Assembly: GCA_910587715.1 (NCBI GenBank)
Contig: CAJUMV010000005.1
Coordinates: 1 to 64,000, forward strand
Length of the DNA: 64,000 nt
Origin: an uncultured Lachnospiraceae bacterium
GTDB taxonomy: Bacteria > Bacillota > Clostridia > Lachnospirales > Lachnospiraceae
Direction of reading: 5' to 3'
This document shows positions 18,218-26,031 of the stretch, piece by piece. How positions within the stretch are numbered: the stretch's first letter is position 1; each line of letters opens with the position of its first letter. Under the pieces are notes generated by a model. It was not told the DNA's origin. It saw only the letters and a program-made list of their open reading frames with translations, and did not search any database. The translations under genes and the position numbers were made by a program.

Positions 18218-19403
18218 GAGGTGTTTTCGTCTTCCTCATACCTCTTAGAAGAAGGAGGGAAAGGATTAGCACCAGAGGGAAAATGCATCCCACAAGCATC
18301 CCTTTTCGCAGGTCGTTGCCCGCATTCTGGGTGATATTGCCTACCAGACTCGGTCCGAATGCGCCGCCTAAATCTCCCGCCATAGCGAGCAGAGCGAACA
18401 TGGCGGTGCCGCCTTCGGGAAGCCTTCCCGAACAGATGCTGATTGTACCGGGCCACATAATACCCACGGAGAAACCGCACATGATACAGCCGACCAGTCC
18501 GATTATGGGGTTGTTTGAGATGGATGCCGCTATGTAGCAGCTCAGACAAAGGACGCCTGAGCCTATCATAAAACGCAGCAAATCCAGCTGGTCCCCGTAT
18601 TTCCCGAAAATGCTGCGGCTGATTCCCATCGTCACTGCGAACATACAGGGACCAGCCAAATCCCCCATCGCTTTTGTAAAGCCGAGCGCTGATTCTGTGT
18701 AGGCGGAAGCCCACTGCGCCATCGACAGCTCGGAAGCGCCCGCACACACCATAAGGATAATGGAAATCCAGAACAGTGGCACACGCAGCAGTCCGCTTAT
18801 TTTCATACCTGTTTCTTCATCGGTCATACGTTCAATCGGACAGGTGGCAAAATTGTAGATATTATAAAGCGGAACGACAGCCCAGATGCAGGCAAGCCAT
18901 CTCCAGCCGTCAGTGCCGAATACAGCGAAAAACACGGTGGACAGAAGGATTACGCCCACGGAGCCCCAGCAGTAAAAAGAGTGCAGAAGGCTCATCACCG
19001 CTTCCTTGTGCTCGAAAGGACATGCCTCCACAATGGGGCTGCAAAGAACTTCGATCAGACCGCTTCCAATAGCATAGATAATGACGCTGGCGATAATGCC
19101 GACCAGCGGATTGGGGGTAAGGTCAGGCAGAAAGGTAAGCCCGATAAGCCCCGCCGCCGCGCACAATTCCGAGGCGACGACGCATTTGCGGTAGCCGATC
19201 CGGTCAGCAAAATAGGAGCATAAAACATCCACAATCAGCTGGGTCAGGAAAAAGACAGTAGAAATCAGCGCAATCTGCCCAAGCGGTATCTGATAGTCAT
19301 TGTGAAATTTTAAGAAGAGCAGCGGCGCAAAGTTTGCACAGATTGCCTGTGTGATAAAACCTAAATAGCAGGCGGTCAGTGTTCTTTTATAGTTTTTTGC
19401 CAT
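18210..19403 (-). CDS. MFS transporter
   Basis: This 397-residue transporter of the major facilitator superfamily has about 12 helices and the loop 2-3 motif FADRIGYRKC (a DxxGxR-like pattern). The internal repeat and length are normal. The ATG at 19403 has AGGAGG upstream and is preferred over an in-frame codon 33 residues earlier. It resembles sugar/fucose-permease-like members, but the substrate is not assignable. Confidence 0.88.
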   Translation of the reverse strand: MAKNYKRTLTACYLGFITQAICANFAPLLFLKFHNDYQIPLGQIALISTVFFLTQLIVDVLCSYFADRIGYRKCVVASELCAAAGLIGLTFLPDLTPNPLVGIIASVIIYAIGSGLIEVLCSPIVEACPFEHKEAVMSLLHSFYCWGSVGVILLSTVFFAVFGTDGWRWLACIWAVVPLYNIYNFATCPIERMTDEETGMKISGLLRVPLFWISIILMVCAGASELSMAQWASAYTESALGFTKAMGDLAGPCMFAVTMGISRSIFGKYGDQLDLLRFMIGSGVLCLSCYIAASISNNPIIGLVGCIMCGFSVGIMWPGTISICSGRLPEGGTAMFALLAMAGDLGGAFGPSLVGNITQNAGNDLRKGMLVGCIFPLVLILSLLLLRGMRKTKTPPT

Positions 19404-19436
19404 ATTGTTATGTCCTCCTGTAATAAATTGAATTGT

Positions 19437-19465
19437 ATTATATAGTGGACATGGGAGAAAATCAA
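19437..19465 (-). promoter_or_regulatory. Sigma-A promoter of the MFS gene
   Basis: On the minus strand TTGATT (19460-19465) and a perfect TATAAT (19437-19442) are spaced by 17 bases. The promoter lies about 35 bases upstream of the MFS start codon. Confidence 0.8.
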
Positions 19466-19568
19466 TAGCATATATTTCGATGATATGACACAATATCGCC
19501 AAAATGGGGCAGATGAGGAAATACGCGCCCCGGGCGTACAGAAAGTGGGAAGATAGGAGGAGAGAGAA

Positions 19569-20090
19569 ATGGGAAAAAACGGGATATTGGAAACGGAGAG
19601 ATTATATATGCGGGAAATGACGCAGGACGATTTCCCGTCTCTGTGTAAAATCTTACAGGATGAGGAAACCATGTATGCCTATGAAGGGGCATTTACCGAT
19701 TCGGAAGCACAGGAGTGGCTGGACAGACAGCTTGCCCGCTATGAAAAATGGGGTTTTGCATTATGGGCGGTCATGTTAAAGGAAAATGAGGAGATGATCG
19801 GTCAGTGCGGGCTTACCATGCAGCCGTGGAAGGATGAGGAGGTGCTGGAGGTCGGGTATCTGTTTGAACGGTCATACTGGCACAAGGGGTATGCGACCGA
19901 GGCGGCAAAGGCATGTAAGCAGTATGCTTTTGACGTATTAAAAGCGGAGGACGTCTGCTCTATCATCCGGGACACCAATACGGCATCCCGGAATGTGGCA
20001 GAAAGAAACGGCATGACGGTTGCGGATACATGGACGAAACACTATAGGGGCGTGGACATGCCGCATGTTCGGTATGTGGCATATCGCTAA
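19569..20090 (+). CDS. GNAT acetyltransferase, RimJ/RimL type
   Basis: This 173-residue protein begins LETERLYMREM, has VGYLFERSYWHKGYATEAAKA (the acetyl-CoA binding loop) and ends with the Asn-rich ASRNVAERNGM motif. All three are typical of the RimL-like GNAT subfamily that acetylates protein N-termini or small amines. AGGAGG lies upstream of the ATG. It is the first of three GNAT enzymes within 2.2 kb. Confidence 0.9.
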   Translation: MGKNGILETERLYMREMTQDDFPSLCKILQDEETMYAYEGAFTDSEAQEWLDRQLARYEKWGFALWAVMLKENEEMIGQCGLTMQPWKDEEVLEVGYLFERSYWHKGYATEAAKACKQYAFDVLKAEDVCSIIRDTNTASRNVAERNGMTVADTWTKHYRGVDMPHVRYVAYR

Positions 20091-20154
20091 AGAAATCATA
20101 CATACACGGATTTATTATGAGGATATGGATTATTGCTTGCAAAGGGGAGGAAAT

Positions 20155-20610
20155 ATGAATTATATCAGAACGGACGGTAAAAACGAAGATTTCATAGAAA
20201 ACTGCAGACTCCTCGACATGGATCTGGACAGGCGTGTCGGAAGGCAGATCAAGAGAGAGAAGTACGCGAAATTTAACCAGCTGGATGAGATACGGGAGGC
20301 GATCGTCGTTTATGATAATGGTAAGCCGGTTGGCGGCGGTGCCATCAGAAGATACGATGAGGAAACGATCGAGCTGAAAAGAGTGTTTGTACATAGCGAC
20401 TATCAGGGGCAGGGGATCGGGAGCAGACTCGTTTCTTTGCTGATTGAGTGGGCGGCGGAATTGGGCTATCGGAAAATGATTCTGGAGACGGGGGAGCTGC
20501 TGGCGGAGTCATGCGCGGTCTATAAAAAGCTGGGGTTTCAAGTCATTCCCAACTATGGAGCGTATGTGGATATGCCGGAGTCTTTGTGTATGGCGAAGGA
20601 GATTCGGTGA
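20155..20610 (+). CDS. GNAT acetyltransferase
   Basis: This 151-residue protein has the GNAT core: GGGAIRRYDEETIELKRVFV followed by the CoA-binding loop DYQGQGIGSRLV and then CAVYKKLGF. The ATG at 20155 with GGGGAGG upstream is preferred over an in-frame start 45 residues earlier, which would read through the preceding intergenic region. The substrate is unknown. Confidence 0.9.
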   Translation: MNYIRTDGKNEDFIENCRLLDMDLDRRVGRQIKREKYAKFNQLDEIREAIVVYDNGKPVGGGAIRRYDEETIELKRVFVHSDYQGQGIGSRLVSLLIEWAAELGYRKMILETGELLAESCAVYKKLGFQVIPNYGAYVDMPESLCMAKEIR

Positions 20611-20639
20611 GATTTCGAAAAGAAACGGAGGAAATACAT

Positions 20640-21179
20640 TTGAACGCGCTGATTATCAATTGCAGTCCCGTAAAAACCGGCGCTACGGCTGAGATTGTAA
20701 AAATAGTATCGAAACAGCTTTCGGAGAAATATCAGGTGAAGAATATCTGCATAGACGATTACGATTTCGGCTTTTGCAAAGGCTGCCGGGTTTGCCACAA
20801 AACGGCTGAATGTGTACAGAAAGATGAAATATCTTTGATAATGAGTGAGTTTGAATGGGCGGATATCATTGTGGCGGTTTCGCCGTCCTATTGGGCTGAC
20901 ATTCCCGGGCAGTTCAAGGCTTTTATCGACAGATGCACGCCGTGGTGCAACACGCACGAGCCCCATGCGGCGGTCAGCGGCGGAAAAAGAGGATATGCCA
21001 TTGCCCTGCGGACGGGACCGGGAATGAAAGAGTGCGAGAGAATTATGCAGAGCATAGAACATTTTTACGGGCATCTGGAAATTGCGTGCTGCGGCAGTCT
21101 GGGGTTGTGCTCTGTGGAATATAAGGAGGATGTCCCGCCGCGAAAGGATGAGATCATAATGTTTTGTGAAAATATGTAG
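20640..21179 (+). CDS. NADPH-dependent FMN reductase/flavodoxin-like protein
   Basis: This 179-residue protein has a flavodoxin-like fold: ALIINCSPVKTGATAEIVKI (FMN phosphate loop), a CxxC-rich segment FCKGCRVCHKTAEC, and SPSYWADIPGQFKAFIDRC. It matches the iron-sulfur-flavoprotein/NADPH-FMN-reductase family. The start is a TTG at 20640 served by GGAGG, because no in-frame ATG with a ribosome binding site exists. The Cys cluster suggests a redox or metal role. Confidence 0.85.
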   Translation: MNALIINCSPVKTGATAEIVKIVSKQLSEKYQVKNICIDDYDFGFCKGCRVCHKTAECVQKDEISLIMSEFEWADIIVAVSPSYWADIPGQFKAFIDRCTPWCNTHEPHAAVSGGKRGYAIALRTGPGMKECERIMQSIEHFYGHLEIACCGSLGLCSVEYKEDVPPRKDEIIMFCENM

Positions 21180-21261
21180 AAATTTCGGGTGCAGAGGATG
21201 GCAGAGACAGATGAAAGATTTATGCCATTCGTCGTGCAGGCGCGCGGGAATAGGGGTTGAG

Positions 21262-21729
21262 ATGGACATAAAATTAGTAAGGGCGGATATTGACGACGCA
21301 AAAGAAATACACGCCATGCAGGTAGAAGCTTTTCAGGAATTACTGGAGAAATATCAGGATTATGATACGAGCCCCGCGAGCGAGGGTGTGGATAAGGTAG
21401 AGTGGCGTTTAAGACAGGACGTTACTTGTTTTTATTTTATTTGTGTAGGAAATCAAAAGGTCGGGGCGGTCCGCGTCATCGACCCAAAGGAGCACGGGAA
21501 AAACAAAAGAATTTCTCCTATTTTTATCATGCCGGAGTTTCGGAACAGGGGCATCGCGCAGGAAGCCATGCGGCTTTGTGAGGAGAGGCATGGCAGGGAA
21601 AATTGGGAGCTGGACACCATTTTGCAGGAGCCGGGGAATTGCCACTTGTATGAGAAGATGGGGTATCGGCAGACGGGGAGGACGGAGGCCATCAACGAGC
21701 GGCTTACGCTGGTGTTTTATGAAAAGTGA
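21262..21729 (+). CDS. GNAT acetyltransferase
   Basis: This 155-residue GNAT protein has a conserved start (IKLVRADIDDAKEIHAMQVEAF), a central beta hairpin (KVGAVRVID) and the loop PEFRNRGIAQEAMRL, then LYEKMGYRQTGR. The ATG at 21262 has GGGG upstream. Its 3' end overlaps the convergent mutM gene by 13 bases. Confidence 0.88.
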   Translation: MDIKLVRADIDDAKEIHAMQVEAFQELLEKYQDYDTSPASEGVDKVEWRLRQDVTCFYFICVGNQKVGAVRVIDPKEHGKNKRISPIFIMPEFRNRGIAQEAMRLCEERHGRENWELDTILQEPGNCHLYEKMGYRQTGRTEAINERLTLVFYEK

Positions 21730-22640
21730 GGGCGGGACGGTAAATTTTTCTGGCAGACAGGGCAGTACACGCTGCTGCGACCGCCAAGCACTATACGGCA
21801 AAGCGTTTCCCCACACTTCGGACAGGGTTTGCCGGAATGTCCGTAGACTTGTAGAAACGGCGTGTTGCGGTAATCCTGCCCTTTGGTTTCCAGATATTCT
21901 TCGGGTGTTATTTTGTTTGTCAAGATAAAATAAGAAATGCGCTCCGGGATAACCGCAGCGAGCTGTTCCCATTCTTCCAGGTGCAGGCTGTTTGCCGGTC
22001 GTGCTGGATAAATCCCCGCGGTAAACAAAATCTCATCGGAATAAATGTTCCCTATGCCAGCAATGGCATTTTGGTCCAGCAGGCATTCTTTTATGCTCTT
22101 TTTACGTTTTCCGAAACGGGCGCTCAGATAGGCGGCAGTCAGTTCCGGCGCCGATGGTTCTGCGCCCAATTTTTCAATTCCGCTGCAGGCATCGATTTCG
22201 TCCTTTTGAAGCAGCCAGAACCGCCCGAAACGGCGCATGTCGGAGAAACGTAATTCTACGGAACACGCTTGTTCTATGGAATGCACTTTTTTCGTGAAAG
22301 TCTTTTTTTCAGCGGAATGTTCCTGTTCCGTGACTTTGCCAAGTCTGAAAATGACGTGCGTATGCTTTTCTTCTGGATAATCCGCCGGGGTAAGCAGTAA
22401 ACAGCCTGTCATCCGCAGATGCAGGATGATACGGTCGCCGCTGTTTAACTGGATGATAAGAAACTTGCCCCGGCGCGCCATACTAGAAATGACTTGCTTG
22501 GTCAATGCTTTGCAAAAGACATTTGCCGCAGGATAAGCTACCACTTCCGGGCGTCTGACTGTCACATTTTCAATTACAAGTCCCTGTATCTGCGGCTCGA
22601 TTACTCTTTTTATCGTTTCTACTTCCGGTAATTCAGGCAT
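21717..22640 (-). CDS. mutM: Formamidopyrimidine-DNA glycosylase
   Basis: This 307-residue protein excises 8-oxoguanine and formamidopyrimidines. It starts MPELPEVET, giving the catalytic Pro after Met removal and the Glu. It has the conserved RRGKFL lysine, GIGNIYSDEILF, and a C-terminal zinc finger with CPKC and CPVC. A Glu/Lys-rich insertion of about 24 residues sits near residue 105-128, before ELRFSDMRRFG, and makes the protein longer than the usual 270-280 residues. Confidence 0.95.
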   Translation of the reverse strand: MPELPEVETIKRVIEPQIQGLVIENVTVRRPEVVAYPAANVFCKALTKQVISSMARRGKFLIIQLNSGDRIILHLRMTGCLLLTPADYPEEKHTHVIFRLGKVTEQEHSAEKKTFTKKVHSIEQACSVELRFSDMRRFGRFWLLQKDEIDACSGIEKLGAEPSAPELTAAYLSARFGKRKKSIKECLLDQNAIAGIGNIYSDEILFTAGIYPARPANSLHLEEWEQLAAVIPERISYFILTNKITPEEYLETKGQDYRNTPFLQVYGHSGKPCPKCGETLCRIVLGGRSSVYCPVCQKNLPSRPHFS

Positions 22641-22798
22641 GGTTACCTCCGTTCTATTGCTTTTTCTTAAAATGTAAGTGTAGTCTGTCCGTTTAACTGA
22701 CCTTTTGTGAGAAAACTTTTCTGTGCACCCTGTGCCACCACATCCGTATCTTTTATTTCTCCGAGTAAGGACTGTGCCAAAACTTACCGGTTGAAACT

Positions 22799-23275
22799 TT
22801 ATGTTTGGCTGTTTTCCTCTGCCTCGCGATTAACCAGTTCAGTCAAATTTCTGGTGAATGTCCGCGACAGGTCGATCAGCTGCTTCTGCTCCTCCGGTGT
22901 AAACATGGACATTGCCGTATCCTCCGCCCAAGTAATGTGGCGGACCGCTTTTTCGTAATGCGCCTTGCCGGCCTCGGTCATCTGCACCAGCTTTTCCCGC
23001 TTGTTTTCTTTCCGTTCTGTGACAGTCACATACGCGTCCTTTAATAAATTTTGTATGATAAGGTTGACAGTCTGCTTGGACTGGAAGGTCCGGGCGCAGA
23101 TATCCCGCTGCGTCATGCCGCCCTTCTCATAAACCTTGTCATAAAAGAGAACTTTGACGACCAGCAGCGCTTTCATCAGCATCCCGTTGCGCTTGGCGTA
23201 TTCATCATATAAGGCAAACTGCTCATCCCGAAACTTACAGTATAGGTAAGCGTTTTTCCTGTATTCCTTTGTCAT
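22799..23275 (-). CDS. MarR family transcriptional regulator
   Basis: This 158-residue winged-helix protein has the MarR layout: a dimerisation helix, MTQRDICARTFQSKQTVNLIIQNLL (helix-turn-helix), and the wing VTVTERKENKREKLVQMTEAG. It is divergent from a MATE exporter gene, a common regulator-exporter arrangement. The ATG at 23275 with GGAG upstream is preferred over a TTG 4 codons earlier. A perfect palindrome at its own promoter suggests autorepression. Confidence 0.92.
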   Translation of the reverse strand: MTKEYRKNAYLYCKFRDEQFALYDEYAKRNGMLMKALLVVKVLFYDKVYEKGGMTQRDICARTFQSKQTVNLIIQNLLKDAYVTVTERKENKREKLVQMTEAGKAHYEKAVRHITWAEDTAMSMFTPEEQKQLIDLSRTFTRNLTELVNREAEENSQT

Positions 23276-23300
23276 AGCATACTCCAATAGTCAATTTTAG

Positions 23301-23322
23301 TACGGTCAATTTATTGACCGTA
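23301..23322. promoter_or_regulatory. Palindromic operator for the MarR regulator
   Basis: A perfect inverted repeat of two 10-base arms (TACGGTCAAT and ATTGACCGTA) with a 2-base spacer abuts the -10 box of the marR-type gene. The size and position fit a MarR dimer site. Confidence 0.8.
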
Positions 23323-23350
23323 TAGTAACATGTTCAAAATAGTTTGTCAA
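23322..23350 (-). promoter_or_regulatory. Sigma-A promoter of the MarR gene
   Basis: On the minus strand TTGACA (23345-23350) and TACTAT (23322-23327) are separated by 17 bases. The operator palindrome starts at the downstream edge of the -10, so bound regulator would block transcription. Confidence 0.8.
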
Positions 23351-23393
23351 GAGGGCACATAAATATTTTGAGAGCAGGGGATTCAGAAAACGA

Positions 23394-23421
23394 TTGAAGA
23401 TTTATGAAAATATGGTATGAT
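23394..23421 (+). promoter_or_regulatory. Promoter of the MATE exporter gene
   Basis: TTGAAG (23394-23399) and TATGAT (23416-23421) are separated by 16 bases, with a TGG before the -10. It faces away from the MarR promoter. Confidence 0.65.
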
Positions 23422-23515
23422 ACTGTTTTGGCGGAGGATTACGATTCACGCCAAATAGTTGTAAATACGTGCGAAATCCGGTATGGATGCGAATTGTAAC
23501 GAGGAGGATGAACGG

Positions 23516-24847
23516 ATGGAAAACGAATTATTTGAGAAATCGCCGGTGCCGAAGGCGTACTTCAAATTCGCCCTGCCTGTTGTGCTCAGTATGGTAGTCT
23601 CGTTGGTCTACAATATGGTAGACACCTATTTTATTGCGCAGACAGGGAACACGAATCTGGTGGCAGGGGTCTCCTTGAGCGCGCCGGTCTTTACGCTGAT
23701 GATCGCGCTCGGCGACATTTTCGGACTGGGAGGAAGTTCTGTTATTTCCCGGCTGTTTGGCGAGAAAAAGGATGAGGACGGGAAACGTTTGAGCGTCTTT
23801 TGTTTTTACGCCGCGATCGTGTGCGGGATTGTGGTGACGGCGGTGATGATGCTGCTCCGGGAGCCGATTTTGTATGCGCTGGGCGCCGACGCAGCGACGT
23901 TTTCCTATGCCTCCGGCTATTATACCTATATCGTGCTCGGCGCGCCGTTTATTATTTTGTCCTTCACGCCGTCCAATCTGCTGCGGACGGAAGGGTTTGC
24001 GACGGCGACCATGACGGGCAGCATATTGGGCGCAGTCGTCAATATGATTCTGGATCCTGTCTTTATTTCCGTGCTCGGTCTGGGTGCGGCAGGCGCGGCG
24101 ATTGCGACCGTGATTGGAAATATCTTTGCGGATGCTTTTTATGTCTGGTTCCTGTTAAAGAAAAGCAGGCGGCTTTCCATCAATCCGGCAGGTTTTCACA
24201 TTCATATCGTGGAGGTGGGGCAGATTCTGGCAATTGGGATTCCGGCGTCGATTATGAACCTGATGCAGAGCATTGGCATTGCGCTGACGAACCGGTCGCT
24301 TTTGCCATACGGCAATGATAAGGTTGCGGCAATGGGGATTGTGATGAAGGTGAATCTGATTGCCGTTCTGGTTCTGGTGGGCTTTGCCTTTGGCGCGCAG
24401 CCGCTGGTCGGGTATAACTACGGCGCAAAGAATCATGCGCGCTTGAAAGAGATTTTGCGGTTTTCCTACGGGTTTGAGTGTTGTACGGCGGCGGTTCTTG
24501 CGGGAGTGCTGTCCCTTGCGGCGCCCGCCATGATCGGGATATTTATGCAGGATGCGGCTATCATCGAGGTCGGAGTCCCCATGCTCCGTATGCAGCAGAT
24601 GGGAATGGTGTTTACGGCGGTTGTACTTGTGACGACTTGTACCTTCCAGTCGGCAGGAAAAGCGGTGGGCGCTTTTCTTCTGTCGGTCAGCAGGCAGGGG
24701 GTGCTTTTTGCAGCCGTTCTCTTCAGCGCCTCCAAGGTGTTCGCCTACCAGGGAGTCCTGATGGCACAGGCGGTCTCCGATCTGCTGACGGCGGTCATGG
24801 CGGTTATTCTGTTTGAGATTCTGATACGGAGACCGTTTTATCGTTGA
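23516..24847 (+). CDS. MATE family efflux transporter
   Basis: This 443-residue MATE protein begins ENELFEKSPVPKAYFKFALP and has the repeated motif SLVYNMVDTYFIAQTG, the glycine-rich PSNLLRTEGFATATM segment and FGAQPLVGYNYGAKNHARLK. About 12 helices are visible. The ATG at 23516 with GAGGAGG upstream is preferred over an ATG 11 codons earlier. The divergent MarR gene probably controls it in response to a toxic compound. Confidence 0.93.
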   Translation: MENELFEKSPVPKAYFKFALPVVLSMVVSLVYNMVDTYFIAQTGNTNLVAGVSLSAPVFTLMIALGDIFGLGGSSVISRLFGEKKDEDGKRLSVFCFYAAIVCGIVVTAVMMLLREPILYALGADAATFSYASGYYTYIVLGAPFIILSFTPSNLLRTEGFATATMTGSILGAVVNMILDPVFISVLGLGAAGAAIATVIGNIFADAFYVWFLLKKSRRLSINPAGFHIHIVEVGQILAIGIPASIMNLMQSIGIALTNRSLLPYGNDKVAAMGIVMKVNLIAVLVLVGFAFGAQPLVGYNYGAKNHARLKEILRFSYGFECCTAAVLAGVLSLAAPAMIGIFMQDAAIIEVGVPMLRMQQMGMVFTAVVLVTTCTFQSAGKAVGAFLLSVSRQGVLFAAVLFSASKVFAYQGVLMAQAVSDLLTAVMAVILFEILIRRPFYR

Positions 24848-24909
24848 AAAAGGGCAATGTGCGTGTAACTTCTTGCGCAATGCAAGCGTTCGTTTCTGGT
24901 TATTGACAC

Positions 24910-24929
24910 GTATCACTGATACAATCAGT
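24910..24929. promoter_or_regulatory. Overlapping palindromes upstream of the XRE regulator
   Basis: Two perfect inverted repeats overlap: GTATCA-C-TGATAC (24910-24922) and ACTGAT-ACA-ATCAGT (24915-24929). They lie about 25 bases before the start codon, where an autoregulatory HTH dimer could bind. No well-spaced -35/-10 pair was found. Confidence 0.5.
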
Positions 24930-24950
24930 AGCAGAAAGGAGGAACTACTT

Positions 24951-25409
24951 TTGAACAGAGAGCAGACGGATACGACGATGGGAAAGCAAATACGTCATTT
25001 GCGAACACAATCGGGAATGACGCAGGAAGAATTAGCCGGTAAACTAAATGTTACCAGACAGGCATTATCGAACTGGGAGAGAGATGTCAATGAACCTGAT
25101 CTGGTTATGTTGAAAGAGATTTGCTTTCTTTTTGGTGTTCACATGGACGACTTTGCGGAGGAGGTAATCACGAAAATGGAAACATATGAAGAAAAGAGGA
25201 AAAGACCATTGAATAAGTACGACATGGCAATCGGATTGTTTTATGCCGTCGGCATATTTCTTGGCATCGGTATTTTCTTTGTTGGCGGTTTTATTACAAT
25301 GACAGGTGCGGGGTGGGGCGCATCCCTGTTCGGGGGAGGCTGCTTTTCCTTTGTATTTGGGCTGGTATGTCATGCAATTATCACTTTGAAAAGAAATGAC
25401 AAAGAGTAA
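24951..25409 (+). CDS. XRE family regulator with C-terminal membrane helices
   Basis: This 152-residue protein has an N-terminal XRE helix-turn-helix (about 11-65; GKQIRHLRTQSGMTQEELAG, then NVTRQALSNWERDVNEPD). A charged linker and two hydrophobic helices (about 98-120 and 125-145) follow. Such membrane-anchored XRE proteins are common in Firmicutes and usually respond to cell stress. The start is TTG at 24951, dictated by AAGGAGG upstream. Confidence 0.87.
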   Translation: MNREQTDTTMGKQIRHLRTQSGMTQEELAGKLNVTRQALSNWERDVNEPDLVMLKEICFLFGVHMDDFAEEVITKMETYEEKRKRPLNKYDMAIGLFYAVGIFLGIGIFFVGGFITMTGAGWGASLFGGGCFSFVFGLVCHAIITLKRNDKE

Positions 25410-25421
25410 CGCGGGAAAGCG

Positions 25422-25461
25422 TGGAACGCAAAGGAGTGCCGGATGCCTTCTTTGCGTTTTT
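25422..25461 (+). repeat. Hairpin repeat, copy 1
   Basis: A hairpin with arms AACGCAAAG and CTTTGCGTT followed by a T-run can serve as the terminator of the XRE gene. Nearly the same ~40-base sequence recurs at 28361-28400, before gltB. The two copies bracket the degenerate 25.4-28.4 kb segment. Confidence 0.7.
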
Positions 25462-25516
25462 CAATATTTCTGATAAAGCTGTTCTCTATAGGTGCTGTCG
25501 GAAAAAAGTTAACTGC

Positions 25517-25576
25517 TTAACTGCAATAAATAGCAGATTCCAGTTTTTCCTTTGCGTTGTCAAGACTATACTGCAT
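25517..25576 (-). pseudogene. HEPN-domain protein remnant (5' fragment)
   Basis: Four bases after the nucleotidyltransferase fragment stops, a minus-strand ATG opens a 19-codon reading frame (MQYSLDNAKEKLESAIYCS) that ends in TAA. The first 16 residues look like the N-terminus of small HEPN-domain proteins. The rest of the domain is absent. It appears to be the beginning of the toxin partner of an MNT/HEPN pair that has been cut off. Confidence 0.5.
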
Positions 25577-25580
25577 CAAA

Positions 25581-25841
25581 TTATCCAATCTGCATACCTT
25601 CTTTCTGTATATTCATGTAATAGGGAAGGATTTCTTTATATTTTTCGTATTCCTCATACGGAATAACCGTTGGTGATATAATAACATCATTTTCAAGACC
25701 AATGTCTGCTGAAATATCCCAAACAAGTTTCAGTTTCTCTTGCAGGTCGATTCGGTTTCCTCTTACAATGGCGGTAATATCTATATCGGATTCCTTTGTG
25801 TAATTACCTCTTGCATAAGAACCATATAAATTAAAATTAAA
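25581..25841 (-). pseudogene. MNT-type nucleotidyltransferase domain, 5'-truncated
   Basis: About 84 residues match minimal nucleotidyltransferase-domain proteins: GSYARGNYTKESDIDITAIV contains the G-S and DxD catalytic motif, and the end EILPYYMNIQKEG is typical. The start codon and the first ~20-25 residues are missing. Upstream the frame runs into unrelated sequence without a ribosome binding site. With the adjacent HEPN remnant it is the relic of an MNT/HEPN toxin-antitoxin module. The 5' boundary is approximate. Confidence 0.75.
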
Positions 25842-26014
25842 AAAATTGTCCGCGAAAGTAAACGTCAGGTAACATTTTCTGCCGGACGCTTTTTTCTCTC
25901 GAAAATATTGTAAAATGACAATATACGAGCTGAAAATGACAGCCCTTGAGGATATATAAAAGAAAACGGTGCATGATGGGTAAAGAAAGGGATACACATG
26001 AGTGCAATTTTTCA

Positions 26015-26024
26015 GGGGGGGGGG
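26015..26024 (+). repeat. Poly-G tract (10 G) at the translation start of a surface-protein gene
   Basis: A run of ten G ends 7 bases before an ATG at 26032, so it occupies the ribosome binding position. A short reading frame starting at ATG 25998 (with an AAAGGG site) also runs through it and stops over the ATG. Length changes could alter translation. Confidence 0.65.
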
Positions 26025-26031
26025 TAAAAAT

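Noticed and set aside
24009..24025. Target of the candidate guide RNA in the MATE gene
   Set aside because: Only about 9 bases match, inside a coding sequence, which is expected by chance.
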